Positions 1 to 12,100 of a stretch of DNA of 64,000 nt are shown piece after piece (position 1 is the stretch's first letter; each line of letters starts with the position of its first letter). Source of the DNA: Parachlorella kessleri (Eukaryota > Chlorophyta > Trebouxiophyceae > Chlorellales > Chlorellaceae); the NCBI GenBank assembly GCA_001598975.1, contig BBXU01002051.1, positions 1 through 64,000 on the forward strand. The letters are read 5' to 3'. The notes under the pieces are model-generated. The model saw only the letters and a program-made list of their open reading frames with translations, searched no databases and had not been told where the DNA came from. The position numbers and the translations under genes were made by a program.

Positions 1-704
1 TTCCCCCACGGGCATGACATTGGAGTGAGACGCAAGCTGAATGCCCAGGGCCAGGTGATGCAGGCGTATGCGGAGGTGTCTTCCGGATTGACAGGGGCCT
101 GCACCACCTGCATCCCTGAACTGCGCTGCTCTTGCAGTGCAATGCGCCGCTGGTGGTGAACTCCGGCTTGGCGCCCACCCCTGCAGAATAGTTACCGTCC
201 TGCAGACCGCACCTTCACGTCCATGTGCATGCTGTCCAGCGCGAGGATGTTGGGGTGGCTCATTGCCCGGAGCAGCATCATCTCGCGCAGCGCAGTTGCG
301 CACACGCCCTCCTGCTCCTTGCCGGGCTTGATGACTTTCACCGCCAGGCGCCGCCCCGGCTGGGCGCGGCTAGTAGCCAGGAAGACGCGGCCAAAGGTAC
401 CCTGCAGGAGACATTACTGTATGTATGGAGGTTGTCGGGGTCGGCTGTCTGGGGCTAGGAGAGGTTAGGGTGAAGAGTTGTTCTTGGGGCAGGCCGTCCT
501 GGCCCAGGAGAGAAAGGGGCGGGCGGCTCGAAAGCAAGTGAGTGGGATGGGGAAGGGCACTTGTTCGCTGCTAGAGCTAGGACAGGCTCCAAAGCTCCCT
601 ACCTCGCCAATCACCCCCACTATCTCGTAGTACTGTGAGAGGAAGGCAGGAGCCAGGCTGGCCGGCTGGTTGCCTGCTGGCTGGGTGTCTGGCTTCTGCG
701 TCAT
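1..704 (-). CDS. CDK-like Ser/Thr protein kinase, N-terminal part (CDK8/CDKE-like?), runs off the left edge
   Basis: Two exons join cleanly in phase 0: 704-603 and 401-213 (intron GTAGGG...CTGCAG). The start is the first Met (MTQKPDTQ). Exon 1 ends in YYEIVGVIGE and exon 2 begins GTFGRVFLA, together forming the Gly-rich loop. LAVKVIKPG carries the ATP-binding Lys. ALREMMLLRAMSHPNILAL is the C-helix region, with the conserved Glu in the style of cyclin-dependent kinases. The resemblance is closest to CDK8/CDKE, where the helix reads like CREIMLLREL, but only about 95 residues are visible, so the subfamily is inference. A donor GTGCGG follows 213. I could not place the next exon with confidence in bases 1-210. 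If CDKE is right, the product would be the Mediator kinase. The gene is divergent from the SnRK2 gene, whose start lies 363 bp away. Confidence 0.72.
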
Positions 705-1067
705 GCCGCCACCCTCTCACAGGGGCGTCAAGCAGGTTGCAACCTCAATACACAATGCTTAACATCACTGCCTTTCAGTGTGTCGTCTAACGAACTAATC
801 AACTGTTACACATCGATGGTGGATATCTGGTGCGACAAAATTTCAGGCGGAAACGGATGCCAGAACAAAGTCAGCCGATTGTCTCGGGCCGTGGAGGGAT
901 TCTAGGTCCTTAGTGTCTGTATGTCCAGCGTGGCAGATCCCCTCGGTCTTTAGCAAGTGACATGCGACACGACAATTCGCTCACAATGCAAAGCGTAGTA
1001 GAAAATCTATAAAAGAAAAGAGCGCTTTGTATGAGCATCGCAGCAGTTCGGCCTCTGGGAGACACGG
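705..1067. promoter_or_regulatory. shared upstream region of the CDK-like and SnRK2 kinases
   Basis: This 363-bp stretch separates two divergent start codons. It must hold both 5' UTRs and probably a bidirectional promoter. I see no clear TATA box at a sensible distance from either start and no other gene. Confidence 0.5.
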
Positions 1068-4000
1068 ATGGCAGACCTTGTTAAAAACTGGAACCACCCC
1101 CGATACCAGAAGGTAAGTAGTTTGTGGGATGACCGATATTTTGCGTGCTTTATTGGAACAACCGGGCATGTAGGGTACCGGTTTGCAGACTTCCGTTAGC
1201 ATGCCTGCCTGAGGTGTGCAGATACACCTGCTGGGCTCGGGCGCTCATGGCGTTTGCCTGGGGGCTGAAGACGTCGCAACGGGAGAGTGTGTGGCCCTCA
1301 AGTGCCTCCCTCGTGGCAAGGATGTAAGCAGTAGCAGGGTTGCCGGGGTTCTGGTCAGAGTGCAGCACTGGCTGCAGGGTCAATATGTGACATAGTGCCC
1401 AAACAAGCTTAACATTTGCCAGCTTGTTTACGAGGTTTGACATCTTCAGTCCTTCTTCAGTCCTAACTGCCGGGAGGCAGCACGTTCACAGTCACTATGT
1501 GGAGCTCCCCTGAGGCAGGCTTATTTACAGGTTCTGTGTATGACCCTACCTCACGGGCACCATGTGGTTGCTGCAGATCACCAAGTATACCTCCAGGGAA
1601 GTCATAAACCAGCTCAGGCTGAAGCACCCGCACATCATTGCCATACGGGAGGTGAGGAGAGTGGGGCCCACAAGCGCCGCCGTTGTGCTGCTCGAGAACC
1701 TCTAGCCTAAAGTGAATGTTGGAAAGAGGCGAGAAGTCTGGTCTCAAAGACGCAGTGCTACGCAGATGTAAGCAACGTGCCTCGCATACTGGCGACATGC
1801 TATGTGGGCCGCTGAGGACTGCAATGTCAGCTTTGATGATAGTGACAGGAACAGCGGCATCCTACGAGTTTGCCCCTTCCCACAATGGCAGGTGTTCCTT
1901 TCCGACGAACACTTGGTCCTGGTCCTAGACTTGGCTGCCGGCGGCGACTTGTTTCGCCATGTGTGCCGCGCCCGGCGGCTGAGCGAGGATGATGCGCGCT
2001 GGTTCTTCCAGCAGATCCTCTTCGCGCTTGACTACTGCCACAGGATGGTGAGAGGGTGGATGCCACAAAGTGGGCACGGAACTATAGGGTGGGGGGTGGG
2101 CTGGGGGGGGGGGGAAGCCGGTATATTTGCCACCGTGTATTGCCACTGGATGGTGCGAGTCAGCAGAGTGTAGCGGTGCTGTAGAACTATGTACAGGTTG
2201 TCTGCTGGTTGGTAGATGCTGCCATGAGAATAAGGGTAGCAGGCTTTGCTGCCACTGTGGAGGCTCCTGTGAGGCGGCGGGGCCCCCGGCAGGGTGTTGA
2301 GTTCTGGTCGGGGTGTTGGGCTTGTGCTCTGGCTGAGAGAGCCAAAACCCTCGGCTGAGCAGGCGTCCTTGGTGATTATTATGCTTGACTGCGGCGCGAG
2401 CAGTACTGGCGTTTTGATCTGGGATTCTAGCTTACCACGGATCTCGGTACCCTTGCTGTGCAGGGAGTGAGCAACCGAGACATGAAACTTGAAAACGTAT
2501 TGATATCAGATACTGGCCCCCGACCAATCGTCAGGTGCGTGGACGAGCATAAGGGTGCAGTGGAGAGCTGCTGTACCACAACACTTGCTCCCGGTTACGC
2601 TTGGTAACTCGTGCCCTCACTGGCGTGGAGGAGACTGTGTTCAGGCCTTGAAACGAGTGCAAGCTCATCGGACGATGTATGCACATCGTGTTATTAGAAG
2701 TGCTTGGCTAGCCCCTGCTTACAGTGCTTCCTGCTTTGGCATTGCTTGTTGGACAGCAGTACAGCAAGCCCTGGCTGGGTGTAGTTGACACATGTTCCCC
2801 TGCTCGCAGGCTGTCCGACTTTGGGTTCTCCAAGGACGAGAACTACCACTCAGCGCCTGGCAGCCGGGTGGGCACCCCCGCCTACCTGGCACCCGAGGTC
2901 ATCTCTAACGTCATGGGCAGGTCATATGATGCCAAGGTGGGCTGGCCAGGGTGCTATTTGGGCGTTCTGGGAAATTGCTGGTGTTTGACGGGGTTTGTCG
3001 GCATGCTTAGGGGACAACACTGCTGCTGGCGGCCAGGTGCTTGTACACAGGCGCACCCCAGGCGTTTAGCTGCCCCGGCTCCGCTGGGCTGTGTGGCAGG
3101 TGGGTCTCAAAAGCTTGGTGCAAGAGTTCACCAGCGTTCGCTTGCGCTGCCTCACGGGGCAGGGTTGGCATCAGCTCACTCTACTGGAGCCACCGGCACT
3201 CCTGCAAGTGAGTTGCCGACTCCCGTTGGCTGCCCAAATGCGTGGGGCGCTGCGTGAGTAGGGGCGCGTGATCTGCTGAGAGAGTCATGCTGCACGTGAA
3301 GCCCGCGTGCGGGGCGCCTGCTATGTGTGTGTGTGGTGCAGAAGGCGGACGTGTGGTCGTGCGGGGTGATGCTCTATGTGATGGTGGCGGGGCAGTACCC
3401 CTTCACGAGCAGAGACGACCTGAAGGGGGGCGGCAACATGGGGCTGCAGGCGTCCTTCCAGGTGGGTGACTCATCGGTGACTAAGGCAGCTCCTTGGCGC
3501 ATGTGGCGGCCTGGCGTGCACCGGGCTTCAGAGCCCCGCTTTGAATGTATTATGACCAGGTGTTCTGGTCAGGGCGTGCAGTGGGAGCAGGACTGTGTGT
3601 GGGAGGGTGGATGGGTGGGAGTAAGGTGAGGGGGCAGACACATGGCTGCCCCACTGTTGGGCATCAGCCATTGTGTGTCGGCACCCACTGAATTCTACTC
3701 AGGCAGAAGCATGGTGCAATGCTAGGACAAGTGGCCTATTATAAGGTGTAACTACGCATGACGCATCAGCAGCGCCCAGCTTTCCATGGCAGCATTGCCT
3801 GTGGTAGGCCTAACCGGCAGATGCTGTCACATGAGTCGGGTGCTTCGCACATTCAAACCCCAGCGTCATCTGGGTGTCTTAATTACACAAGGCGATGACT
3901 CAAGTCAGCGGTTGCTTGCCTTCACTACTGTATTATGACACCAACCTGCCGGCGAGGTGGCCGATGCACATGCAGAGGATCCTGAAGGCGGAGTTCAAGT

Positions 4001-5484
4001 TCCCCGCCAGCATCCCCATGTCAGACGAGTGCAAGGACTTGATCACAAGGATGCTCACAAAAGGTGGGTTGGGACTTGGGGGATGTGCTCGTCTTTGTGC
4101 TGGACTGGGATCCCTGCATGAACCGGGCAAAGCGTGGGGTTGTCTCTTCCGTTCCTTTCCTTTTGGGACGTCCTGTCCCAGACGACCTTTTGAGTTGTCG
4201 TGCTTCTGCACAGGTTGTTGGAGGCGGACATTGCCTGCTGTGCATATTGCCGACTTTGGGAGACCTCCAGCAGCGCTTGTCTGTCTAATGGCACTAGCAG
4301 GCAGTCCCACTCACTCCCTGCCCCACTGCCGCCCTGCCCTGCTACCAATGCTCAGGAGGGTACCAACCACCCCTTTGACCATGCTGTTTGTGAAAAAAAT
4401 TAACCAACGTTTTGGTAGGTTTGCTTGGCTGGCAGCTTCCTCCACCCCCCTCTGCAGGCCCAAGTCAGCGGCTGTCAGTCCAGGCGATGCTGCCGTCAGC
4501 CACTAGGCTTCTCCAACGCATTCACCTGACACCTGACCCCCCCCCTCCCACGGTGCAGACCCCGCCCGGCGGCTCTCGGTGCAGGAGGTGCTGCAGCACC
4601 CCTGGTGCATGGTGGGGCTGGAGCCACACCTGCTGGGCATCAACGAGTCCTTCGTGGAGCAGTCGCTGCAGGAGCTGCCGGCGCCAGAGGTGAGACCACG
4701 GCGCTGGTCGGAACCCGCTGAGGAGTGCTGCCTCCCACTGAGGGGTGCTGGCTCCCAGCGTACGCACACGTTGGCACACACCAGCGCAGCCTCGCCCATT
4801 CCCATGTGGGTAACTCGGATAGGAGCTGCCGCACATGTACCCCAACTGGGTGCAACCACGCTGAGGCCTCCAATGCTGGGGGTGAGCATGCCTGGAAGGC
4901 CGGACCTTGGCGCTGACTCTTGGACGCTGATGCTGGAGGCCAGGGACGTCAGACCCATGCTCTGCTCTAGTTTCCCTCGCACAAAGTGCTTGTGCTGCCC
5001 CCCCCCCCCCACCACCACCACAACCCATCTTCTCCCGCCCGCAGGTTCTCCAAGCGGTGGAGAACATTGTGAGGGAGGCGATGCTGCCGGGCCCTGCCCA
5101 GCGGCAGCAGCAAGCAGCCACGCAGCAGCCGGCGCAACAGGGTGAGCCACACCTAGCCCTTTGTGTCACATTTCCTTGGCTATGGTGTGGGACACAGCTG
5201 GCCCGGAGGTTGAGTAGACCAAGTGCCGGCCATTCAGACCCTCCTTCTATGTGTTAAGCAGAGGCTGGGTTAAGCAGGATGCAAGCAGTGTGGTCAAGTG
5301 CCTTTAGGTCTCTACCTTATGCAACACACATCACCTGGGATGAAACCCTGGCCTTTGAAACTCACTGTGTTAAGTGGTTCCCTGCGGCGCAGGCGGGAAC
5401 GCTGCGTATTCGACAGATGGAGCCTCCATGCTAGATGACCTGCTGGAGCCTGAGAAGTACGAGCAGCAGCCACAGAGAGGCTGA
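1068..5484 (+). CDS. SnRK2-type Ser/Thr protein kinase (367 aa)
   Basis: Eleven exons close in phase: 1068-1112, 1222-1323, 1577-1651, 1892-2047, 2464-2534, 2810-2936, 3342-3461, 3976-4063, 4559-4689, 5045-5141, 5393-5484. Start MADLVKNW is chosen because it splices directly onto the Gly loop GSGAHG (residues 20-25); the catalytic Lys is K42 in VALK. The catalytic loop is SNRDMKLEN (N130-R131-D132), so the usual HRD is NRD. DFG is 153-155. The activation segment [12 protein letters not shown] keeps the Ser of the plant SnRK2 'STVGTPAY' but has Arg for Thr. After the kinase domain come an SnRK2-box-like helix ([15 protein letters not shown]), a Gln-rich linker and a short acidic tail ([12 protein letters not shown]). 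SnRK2 kinases act in osmotic, nutrient (for example sulfur) and ABA-type stress signalling; the specific role here is not visible. Confidence 0.92.
2087..2114 (+). other. G-run, potential G-quadruplex in SnRK2 intron 4
   Basis: Forty bases after the exon 4 donor (2048), the coding strand carries four G-runs of 3, 6, 3 and 12 separated by one or two bases. This fits the G3+N1-7 quadruplex pattern with very short loops and would be present in the pre-mRNA. It is a sequence match only; folding is inference. Confidence 0.6.
4262..4498 (+). repeat. two decayed copies of the SnRK2 exon 9 head inside intron 8
   Basis: Exon 9 starts at 4559 and encodes [14 protein letters not shown]. At 4452-4498 the intron has CTGCAG followed by sequence that, in the same phase, reads [14 protein letters not shown], with a conserved DNA core GCGGCTGTCAGTCCAGG versus GCGGCTCTCGGTGCAGG. 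At 4262-4285 a shorter copy reads DLQQRLSV then a stop. All three include the acceptor-proximal bases. They look like successive tandem duplications of the exon boundary in which only the last copy is used. Confidence 0.7.
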
Positions 5485-6101
5485 TAGCAGGAGGGAGTGC
5501 AGGTGACACAGCAGGGGCAGTTGTGGGATGGCCTACATTACTGAGTCAAGAACCGCTTGGTTGATTGGGAAGCGACCATTGCTTCTTGGGTGACTGCCAG
5601 GGAGCTTCCCCTTGCTGACAATTGAGGAGATTTATGAAGACTGAGGGTTCCTCAGGACTACCTGACTATGAGTCCAGCACCCGGTGGTTGTGTCGTGAGC
5701 CGCATTTGCACGTCTTGCTTGGACTCTGCTTCAACTCGCAGCAGGCATGCCAGCGGGGAATCTTTCGTGTCATTTGCAAGACTGGCATGGGTGCAGGAAC
5801 ATAGTCAATTGCAAACTGTGTATCAGTAAATATGATATGGGAGCGAACCCAACCTGCCATACATGTTCTCTTGCCAGGTTCGGAAGAAGCCTTATGCCTA
5901 ATGCACCACATGTACCACTCAGGCGCGCACATGCCTCTGCTTGCCTACATAACAATATCCGAGGCCTGCTTGTGCTGCACTAGGTTGAGAGGCTCATCCC
6001 TTACTCTCCAGTACAACTCACCAGAATCTCCATCCACCAACTTACGGAGCACACATACACACAGTGGACCACAAAACTGCAACCGTGGCGTCACACCAGG
6101 C
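5485..6101. other. convergent intergenic region, SnRK2 / TIMELESS 3' ends
   Basis: About 617 bp between two convergent stop codons. It should hold both 3' UTRs. I find no convincing gene; the open frames here lack splice support or family resemblance. Confidence 0.6.
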
Positions 6102-9100
6102 TCAATCAGAATCTTCCAGATCCAGCGCCTGAGCAGGGGCTGCCGCAGTGGCGCCCTGCCTCTTCAGCAGTCGGCGCCCCTGAGGCGGGCCGCCCTGCTG
6201 CCCCTGCTTCGCATGCTTTGCCGGTGGCGCCCTGCTGCCCATGTCCTCGCTGCCCAGCGCACCTAGCGGCGGCCTGCAAGCAACCGAGTTGCTGGGTTTA
6301 TTGGGGCCGCAAATGGGACCTGAGAGGCCATCACCTGTGACACAGTGACGACTTGAGAAAGGATGGTATATGGATCCGTTACAACAGTGCTTGCCATGCT
6401 GGTCTTAAATGGCTGGCGTCACAATCCCTCTCACTTGTCCTGGCATGCCCCAGGCCGCCGTCATCAAACCAAAAGCACGCCCCGACTAACAACAGATTAG
6501 TCCCTTCCATATGCGCCGCTCACATCCACTGCCAGGCGTAACATGAGGCAAGACTCAGGCGCACTCGGCAACGCGGTACGTACAGCACTCTCACGCCCTG
6601 TTCGCACTACCTGCCACCCACGCTAATCACATGAGCCCGCCACCCTGCATGAAGGAGCCACGGCAAGTGCCCTCCAGCTGGGCGGCCAGCAGCAGCAGCA
6701 GCAGCAGCAGCAGCTCAACACAAGGCGCTCACCGCTCGGTGTCTGGCCAGGCGCCAAACGGCTCCGTTGCTGGCGGCAGGACGGGGGCAGGGGCGCTCTC
6801 GGCGGCAACTCCATCAGTCAGCCCCAGCCGCTTGCGCCGCAAGACCTCCAAGGCAACCAAGCGCTGCAACAGCATGGGCAAGGCAGCAACTGCTGAAGCC
6901 TCGCGGATGACATAGTGAATTCGGAACCCAGAGTGGCTTGGCTGACAGGGCTGCCACGACACACTCAGCAGCCATAACCCCCGCCCATACCCACCCCGCG
7001 CTGCCATATTCACATAGGCCCTGTCACATCTCCTCAGCAGACGGACGTGTCCGTTGCGCTTGACTTGCAAGACTGAAGTTCCTGGCTTGCAACAGGGATG
7101 GTATGCAAGCTCCCCACACGCTTGCCTTGGCAGGACTGGGCGCCCCAGCTAGGGCAGCTCCCTTCTCCTTCCTTAACTGGCCTCCCTCCTTGCGAGCAGT
7201 AGCCTTTCCTTTTTGCGCATTTTCTTTGCCCCTTCTTCCTGGGGCGGGTCCTGCTACTACTGCTGCTGCTGCTGGAAGGGACCTCTGCGACCTGTGTGCT
7301 GCCGCGGAAGCCCACAGGGGGGCCTCATCATCGTCAGAGCTGGAACCTACAGGCAACAATGGCAGTATTTTCAATGCCAACTGCACCAGGACCGTGGGTG
7401 TGCTTGAAAGTTGAACCAGCCAGTGCCGGGCTCAGTTTTGTGAGGGAAGGGCAATGGCAGCTGCGTAGCAACCAGGGAGCTCATTCTTTCCAGATGTACA
7501 CCATGTGCAGGGGCGCAAGGATGGCGTGTTCAAATAGTATTCACCACTCTAGGGAGATGGTCCCCTGGCACAAGGGTGAGCCTGCAAGAGCCCGGCCAGA
7601 AGTTCTCCCGCTCTCTTAGACAGCACTGCCCTTCTTCACCTTGCTCGTCCCCAACCGCAGCCTGTCCGCCATGCCTGCGTTTGACCGCTGCTGCTGCTGC
7701 CGTCCCACCGGCCTTCTGCCGCTTCGGCTGCCGCTCCTTGCCGGGCTGCTGCTTGGCGGCAAAGAGGCCGTCCTCCTTGCCCCCCTCCTCGGCACTGACA
7801 AACCCGTCGCTGGCAGCATCGCTGTCGCTGCCGCTGCCATCTCCGGAGCTCGCAGCGGGGCTGGGAGGCGGCCGCTTGGGCTTGGCCTCCCCCATGGCGG
7901 GCTCCTTGCCGCTCGCGACCTGCCCCCTGGCTGCTCCCGCTTTTGTCACTGCTGCTGCTTCTGCTGCTGCTGTTGGTGCTGCGGCGGTAGTTGTCCGAGC
8001 TTTCTTGGCAGGCTTGCCGGAGGGCTGCTGTGCCGGCACTGCTGCCTTCTGCCGCTGCTCGGTGGCGGCTGTGTCCTGCTGCGCCTGCTGGGTGTCGGGT
8101 TCCTCTTCGCCGCTGTCCTGCAGCGTGACGAAGCTGTCGCCTCCCTCGCTGTCGCTGCTACTATCGCTGCCAGCAGCACCCGCGGCCGGCCGCTTGCCCT
8201 TGCCTTGCTTGCCATCACCGGCAACAAGTGCTGCCTCAGCCGGGCTGCCAGCGCTTGGCGAAGGTCGCTCCTGCTGCTGCTGCTGCTGTGGCTGGTGTCG
8301 CATGGGTGAGTCATCTTCCAAGTCCTCCAGATCCGTAGGCATCCTCTCCTTGGTGGCTGGCTCGGCCATGCTGCGGCGACCCAGCCGCCGGACGATCTTC
8401 TGCCCCGCTCCTGCTGCTCGTGTGGCCTTGTCTGCCGCCTTGGCAGCTGCCTTACCGTCCGCACCTCCTACCGGCCAGGGCGCAAGCGGCGAGACCAACT
8501 CCTGCGTCGCGCCCGCGTCTGCGCCCACCCCCTGCGCTGCCTGCTGCTTTCGGCGCTTGGCGGGCACAGGAGCCCCAGCGTGCCCAGCGGCATCACTGTC
8601 ATCTTGGTCCATGCTCACAAAGCTGGCACCACCGCCGTCACTGTCACTGCTGCCATCGCCATCCGAGCTGGTGACAGCGGGCACAGCGGCAGCAAAAGCG
8701 GCTGCTGCTGCTGCTGGCTTGGAGCCCGCACCAGCCTTGCGCAGCCGGTTCCTCACAGCCTGCTGTGGCTGCTGTCGAGGCGCCTCAATGTCGCAATCAC
8801 CCTCCCCTTCTATGAAGGCGCCAAACTCGATGGAGCCTATGTGGGGTGCTGCCCTGCATGGAGATGGGGAGGACAAAGGGAGGCATTCGTGCTGTTAATG
8901 AGCTGCATAGATGTTGGAGCTGAGCTTGAAAAATGGAAGGAGGGAGGCATTTATGCTGGAAGTGAGCTGCTTAGGAGTAGAAGTTTATCTTACAAAGAAA
9001 GGGAACAAGGGAAGGGGCATTTGCGGTCACAACGACGACGAACATTTTGAGAGCAGTCAGTCCTCCTCACTTTGTGGGACTCAGTTAAGTGGAAACACCC

Positions 9101-12100
9101 TGGCAGGATAGATGCTTGGCTGGCAAGGGGGTCTGGCAAAGCTACTTTGGGATCCACGCAGTGCCACTGAATCAAGCCAAACCCCAACCCTGACCTTTTC
9201 ATGCACCTGCACGGCCACGTCTATCCCACCACACAGGCAAAGCTATGCTGGCAACAAACAATGAGCCTCAGACGGCCCTACCTCTTGGCAACCTTCACCC
9301 CCTTCTTCCTTTTCGTCCCCAGGGCACTGCTGAGCCGCTGCAGGGCAGTTGCCTTCCCCGCCTTCCCGGCACCTGCCTCCTTCTCGTCTGCAGGGGCAAC
9401 CAGCGGCAGTCCAGGTTGCCTGACCCAAAGACTGCGTAGCGGGGCCAGCTACCCACTGCTGTGAGCACACCAACACTGCTGCCTAACACTGATGGCTAGC
9501 GCCTCAAATATTACGTCTGGGACGGTCATGGAGGCAGGAGCCCACACCCTAACTATCCACCAAATAGGACCGGTGCTGCCATCTGTGGAGCGCTGCTTGC
9601 CTTCCAAGTCCGAGTTGGCCATGTCTGGCTTGGGATACTCCACGCCATCACCCTCGTCATCGGAGCCTGCAAAGGTGTTCAGGTCAAGGCTATGGGCCGA
9701 TGGTGGCAGGACATTGACTGGGTGGAGGCTACCTGCAGTTTACGCAAGAAACAGCAGCTGTTCCTACATTTCTTAGACAATAGTGAATGCTACACCTCTC
9801 ACCCATCCCCTTTCCTACAACGATTATTGAATGAACACCAGTGCCCACTCAACTCTTCTCTTGAGCAGACACAGCAATGTTAACTGCAAAGCGAACGGCT
9901 GATGCGCGAGAGCGCAGCAGCAACGGCAACACAAGGCTGCCGCGTGCTGGAAGGCCCAACAACAATCTGCTAGCAGCGCCTTTGGCGGCACCAGGTCCTG
10001 GGCCCGTGGACACAACAGAAGAGGCCGGCATCTGTGACCTCAGCCACCATTCCGTCAAGGGTCCACCTCGGGCGACTTGCCAGGGCGGACTCTTTACAAG
10101 ACCAGAACAGCCTCTGGCAACCCGGCATGACCACACCACATCACCAGCGCACCTGAGTCTGAGTCAACAGCCTCACTGTCGGCCAGTCCGCCCGCCTGGT
10201 GGTCATCATCACTGCTGCTGGCAATGCCCTCCCTGGACCTGCACCCAGTGGCGCAGGCTGAGGATGAGCAGCAGGGGAGTCTTTTCGCTGTTCTTTACAT
10301 TGTAAAAACGGGAACAAAAACAACAACAACAACAACAACAGTACACAAGATACTCCTGCTGAAGGAACCTTGTGAAGTTTGCCAGCATCGCTGTGTAATG
10401 AAGTGAGAAGCGTACTAGACTGCGACATCAAATGTCACAGGCAAGGAGTTTACCTCTGCCCAGAGAGTTCCAGCCGGTTGGGTGCGGAGCACTGGCAAGC
10501 GTACCAGCAGCATGTGGGGCCCTAGCACCCTGCCCCGCAGAAGGGCCCCGCACTACCACATTCTGTGAGCATCAAATACTACAGCTCAACAGGTTCCGGC
10601 GCTGACGTCGCCTTGTTGTTTTGCTGACACTTGCCTGCAAGTCGTGGGCCACTCACCGCTTTGCTTTCTTGCCCTTGGCCTTCCCTGTAATGACGCCCAG
10701 GGCTTTCAGCTGGCGCTTGATTTGCCCGGCGGTGAAGCCAGCATCCAGGTCGGCTTCTAGCAGCTCAGGCCAGACCTTGGAGCTGCAGTGCTGCTGGTAG
10801 AGCTCCCTCAGCCGCTCCACCTGCACAACATCATTGGACACATACTTGGTGCATGCATACTACACAGCCTGTATCTATTGATAACCCTGTTATGCAGGAG
10901 GTACTGGCACGCTAACATTGACGTGTGAATCCCACCGACGTAGCTGTGGCCTTCTGTGGGCTGCCGTGCAAAGCAGACAGGGAGGCGTGCTGCTTGTTAG
11001 GAGTCCATGGAGCCAAGGCATGGGCGCTGGCCAGTATGGGCTCTGGTCTTGCATGCGGGTACAAGCTGAGCCGAGGCCGCACCTGCAAAGGCGTGAGCTT
11101 GCCGCGGGCCAGCCCCATCTGCTTGAGCTGCCTTGAGATCTGGCCCCTCTTGAACATGCCGCCAAACTCGTGGACCAGCCTGTCCAGGCAGTCCTTGTGG
11201 CCGTTGCACTGCTCAAAGGCCTCGCGGAGCTGCTGCTCCTGCAGGACGGCAGGAGGGAGCGGCTGTGAGATATTTTGCAGAAGGAGGGAGGAGGGGCAAA
11301 ATTGACTCCCAAAACTCGTACTCTCTCCAGGTCCTGCGGGCGCAGTGAGGAGGACCTATGTGTGGGGTTTTCCCAGCATTGCAGCGAGGAGGACCTAGGT
11401 GTGGGCTTTCCCAACATCGCAGCCAGCTGTCAGACCTAGGCGGTATCGGCTCCATGCTGGGAGCAGTGTCATACCCAGCCATTGCTGCAGGATTCCTATG
11501 TGGCATGATGAGATAGCTGCAATCTGCTCAAGCAGCGCAGGACCGTGCCCACAGGGCAACCCTGCCTTGAGTGCAGAGAGGCTACACCCCGCTGTTGTCG
11601 CACCACATCCGGCAGAGCAGTGGGCAGCAGCACCGTGGCTCTGACTTGCTGTCGGTGCAACTGGAGCTTGTCTGTCCTACCTTGTCTGCGTCGAAAGTGG
11701 GCCGCCTAGAGTGCCGGGCTGTTGCGAACAAGTCGGGCCCTTCCTCCTTGCCATCGTCAGAGTCATCATCTCCCCTGTTGGAGCGCCGGCGCCCGCGCCT
11801 GGCCCTGGGCGATGGAGGCGGATCGAGGAGTTTCTGCATGTGGCGCAGATAGACAAGTGTTGAGATGTAGGAGAGATCGACCTCTGCGTGTCACGCTATC
11901 AGAAGCCGGGGACTAAACGTGGATGGCCTGGAGACCCTACAACCGGGCACCTATCTAGGGCAGGCACCCGCGGAGTGTTGTGTCCCTCAAACAGCACTCC
12001 AGGATTTCAGGCACGTGCAGTACGAAGAATATAAGGGACTGTTGATGATGTCAAGTAGCTTGCAGGCAGCAGCCGCTTGTGCCTTTGTTGGCATGGTCTA

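Noticed and set aside
4240..4262. 'VHIADFG' in SnRK2 intron 8, like a second kinase DFG motif
   Set aside because: The true DFG is in exon 6 (2810-2936). This short match has no flanking kinase sequence and is probably chance, although it sits next to the exon 9 echo.
7576..8898. Long + strand ORF (440 codons) opposite the TIMELESS gene
   Set aside because: It is the antisense shadow of the low-complexity exon 8853-7640. The - strand frame has matching splice phases on both sides; the + frame is only Ser/Ala/Pro/Cys-rich sequence from GC-rich repeats.
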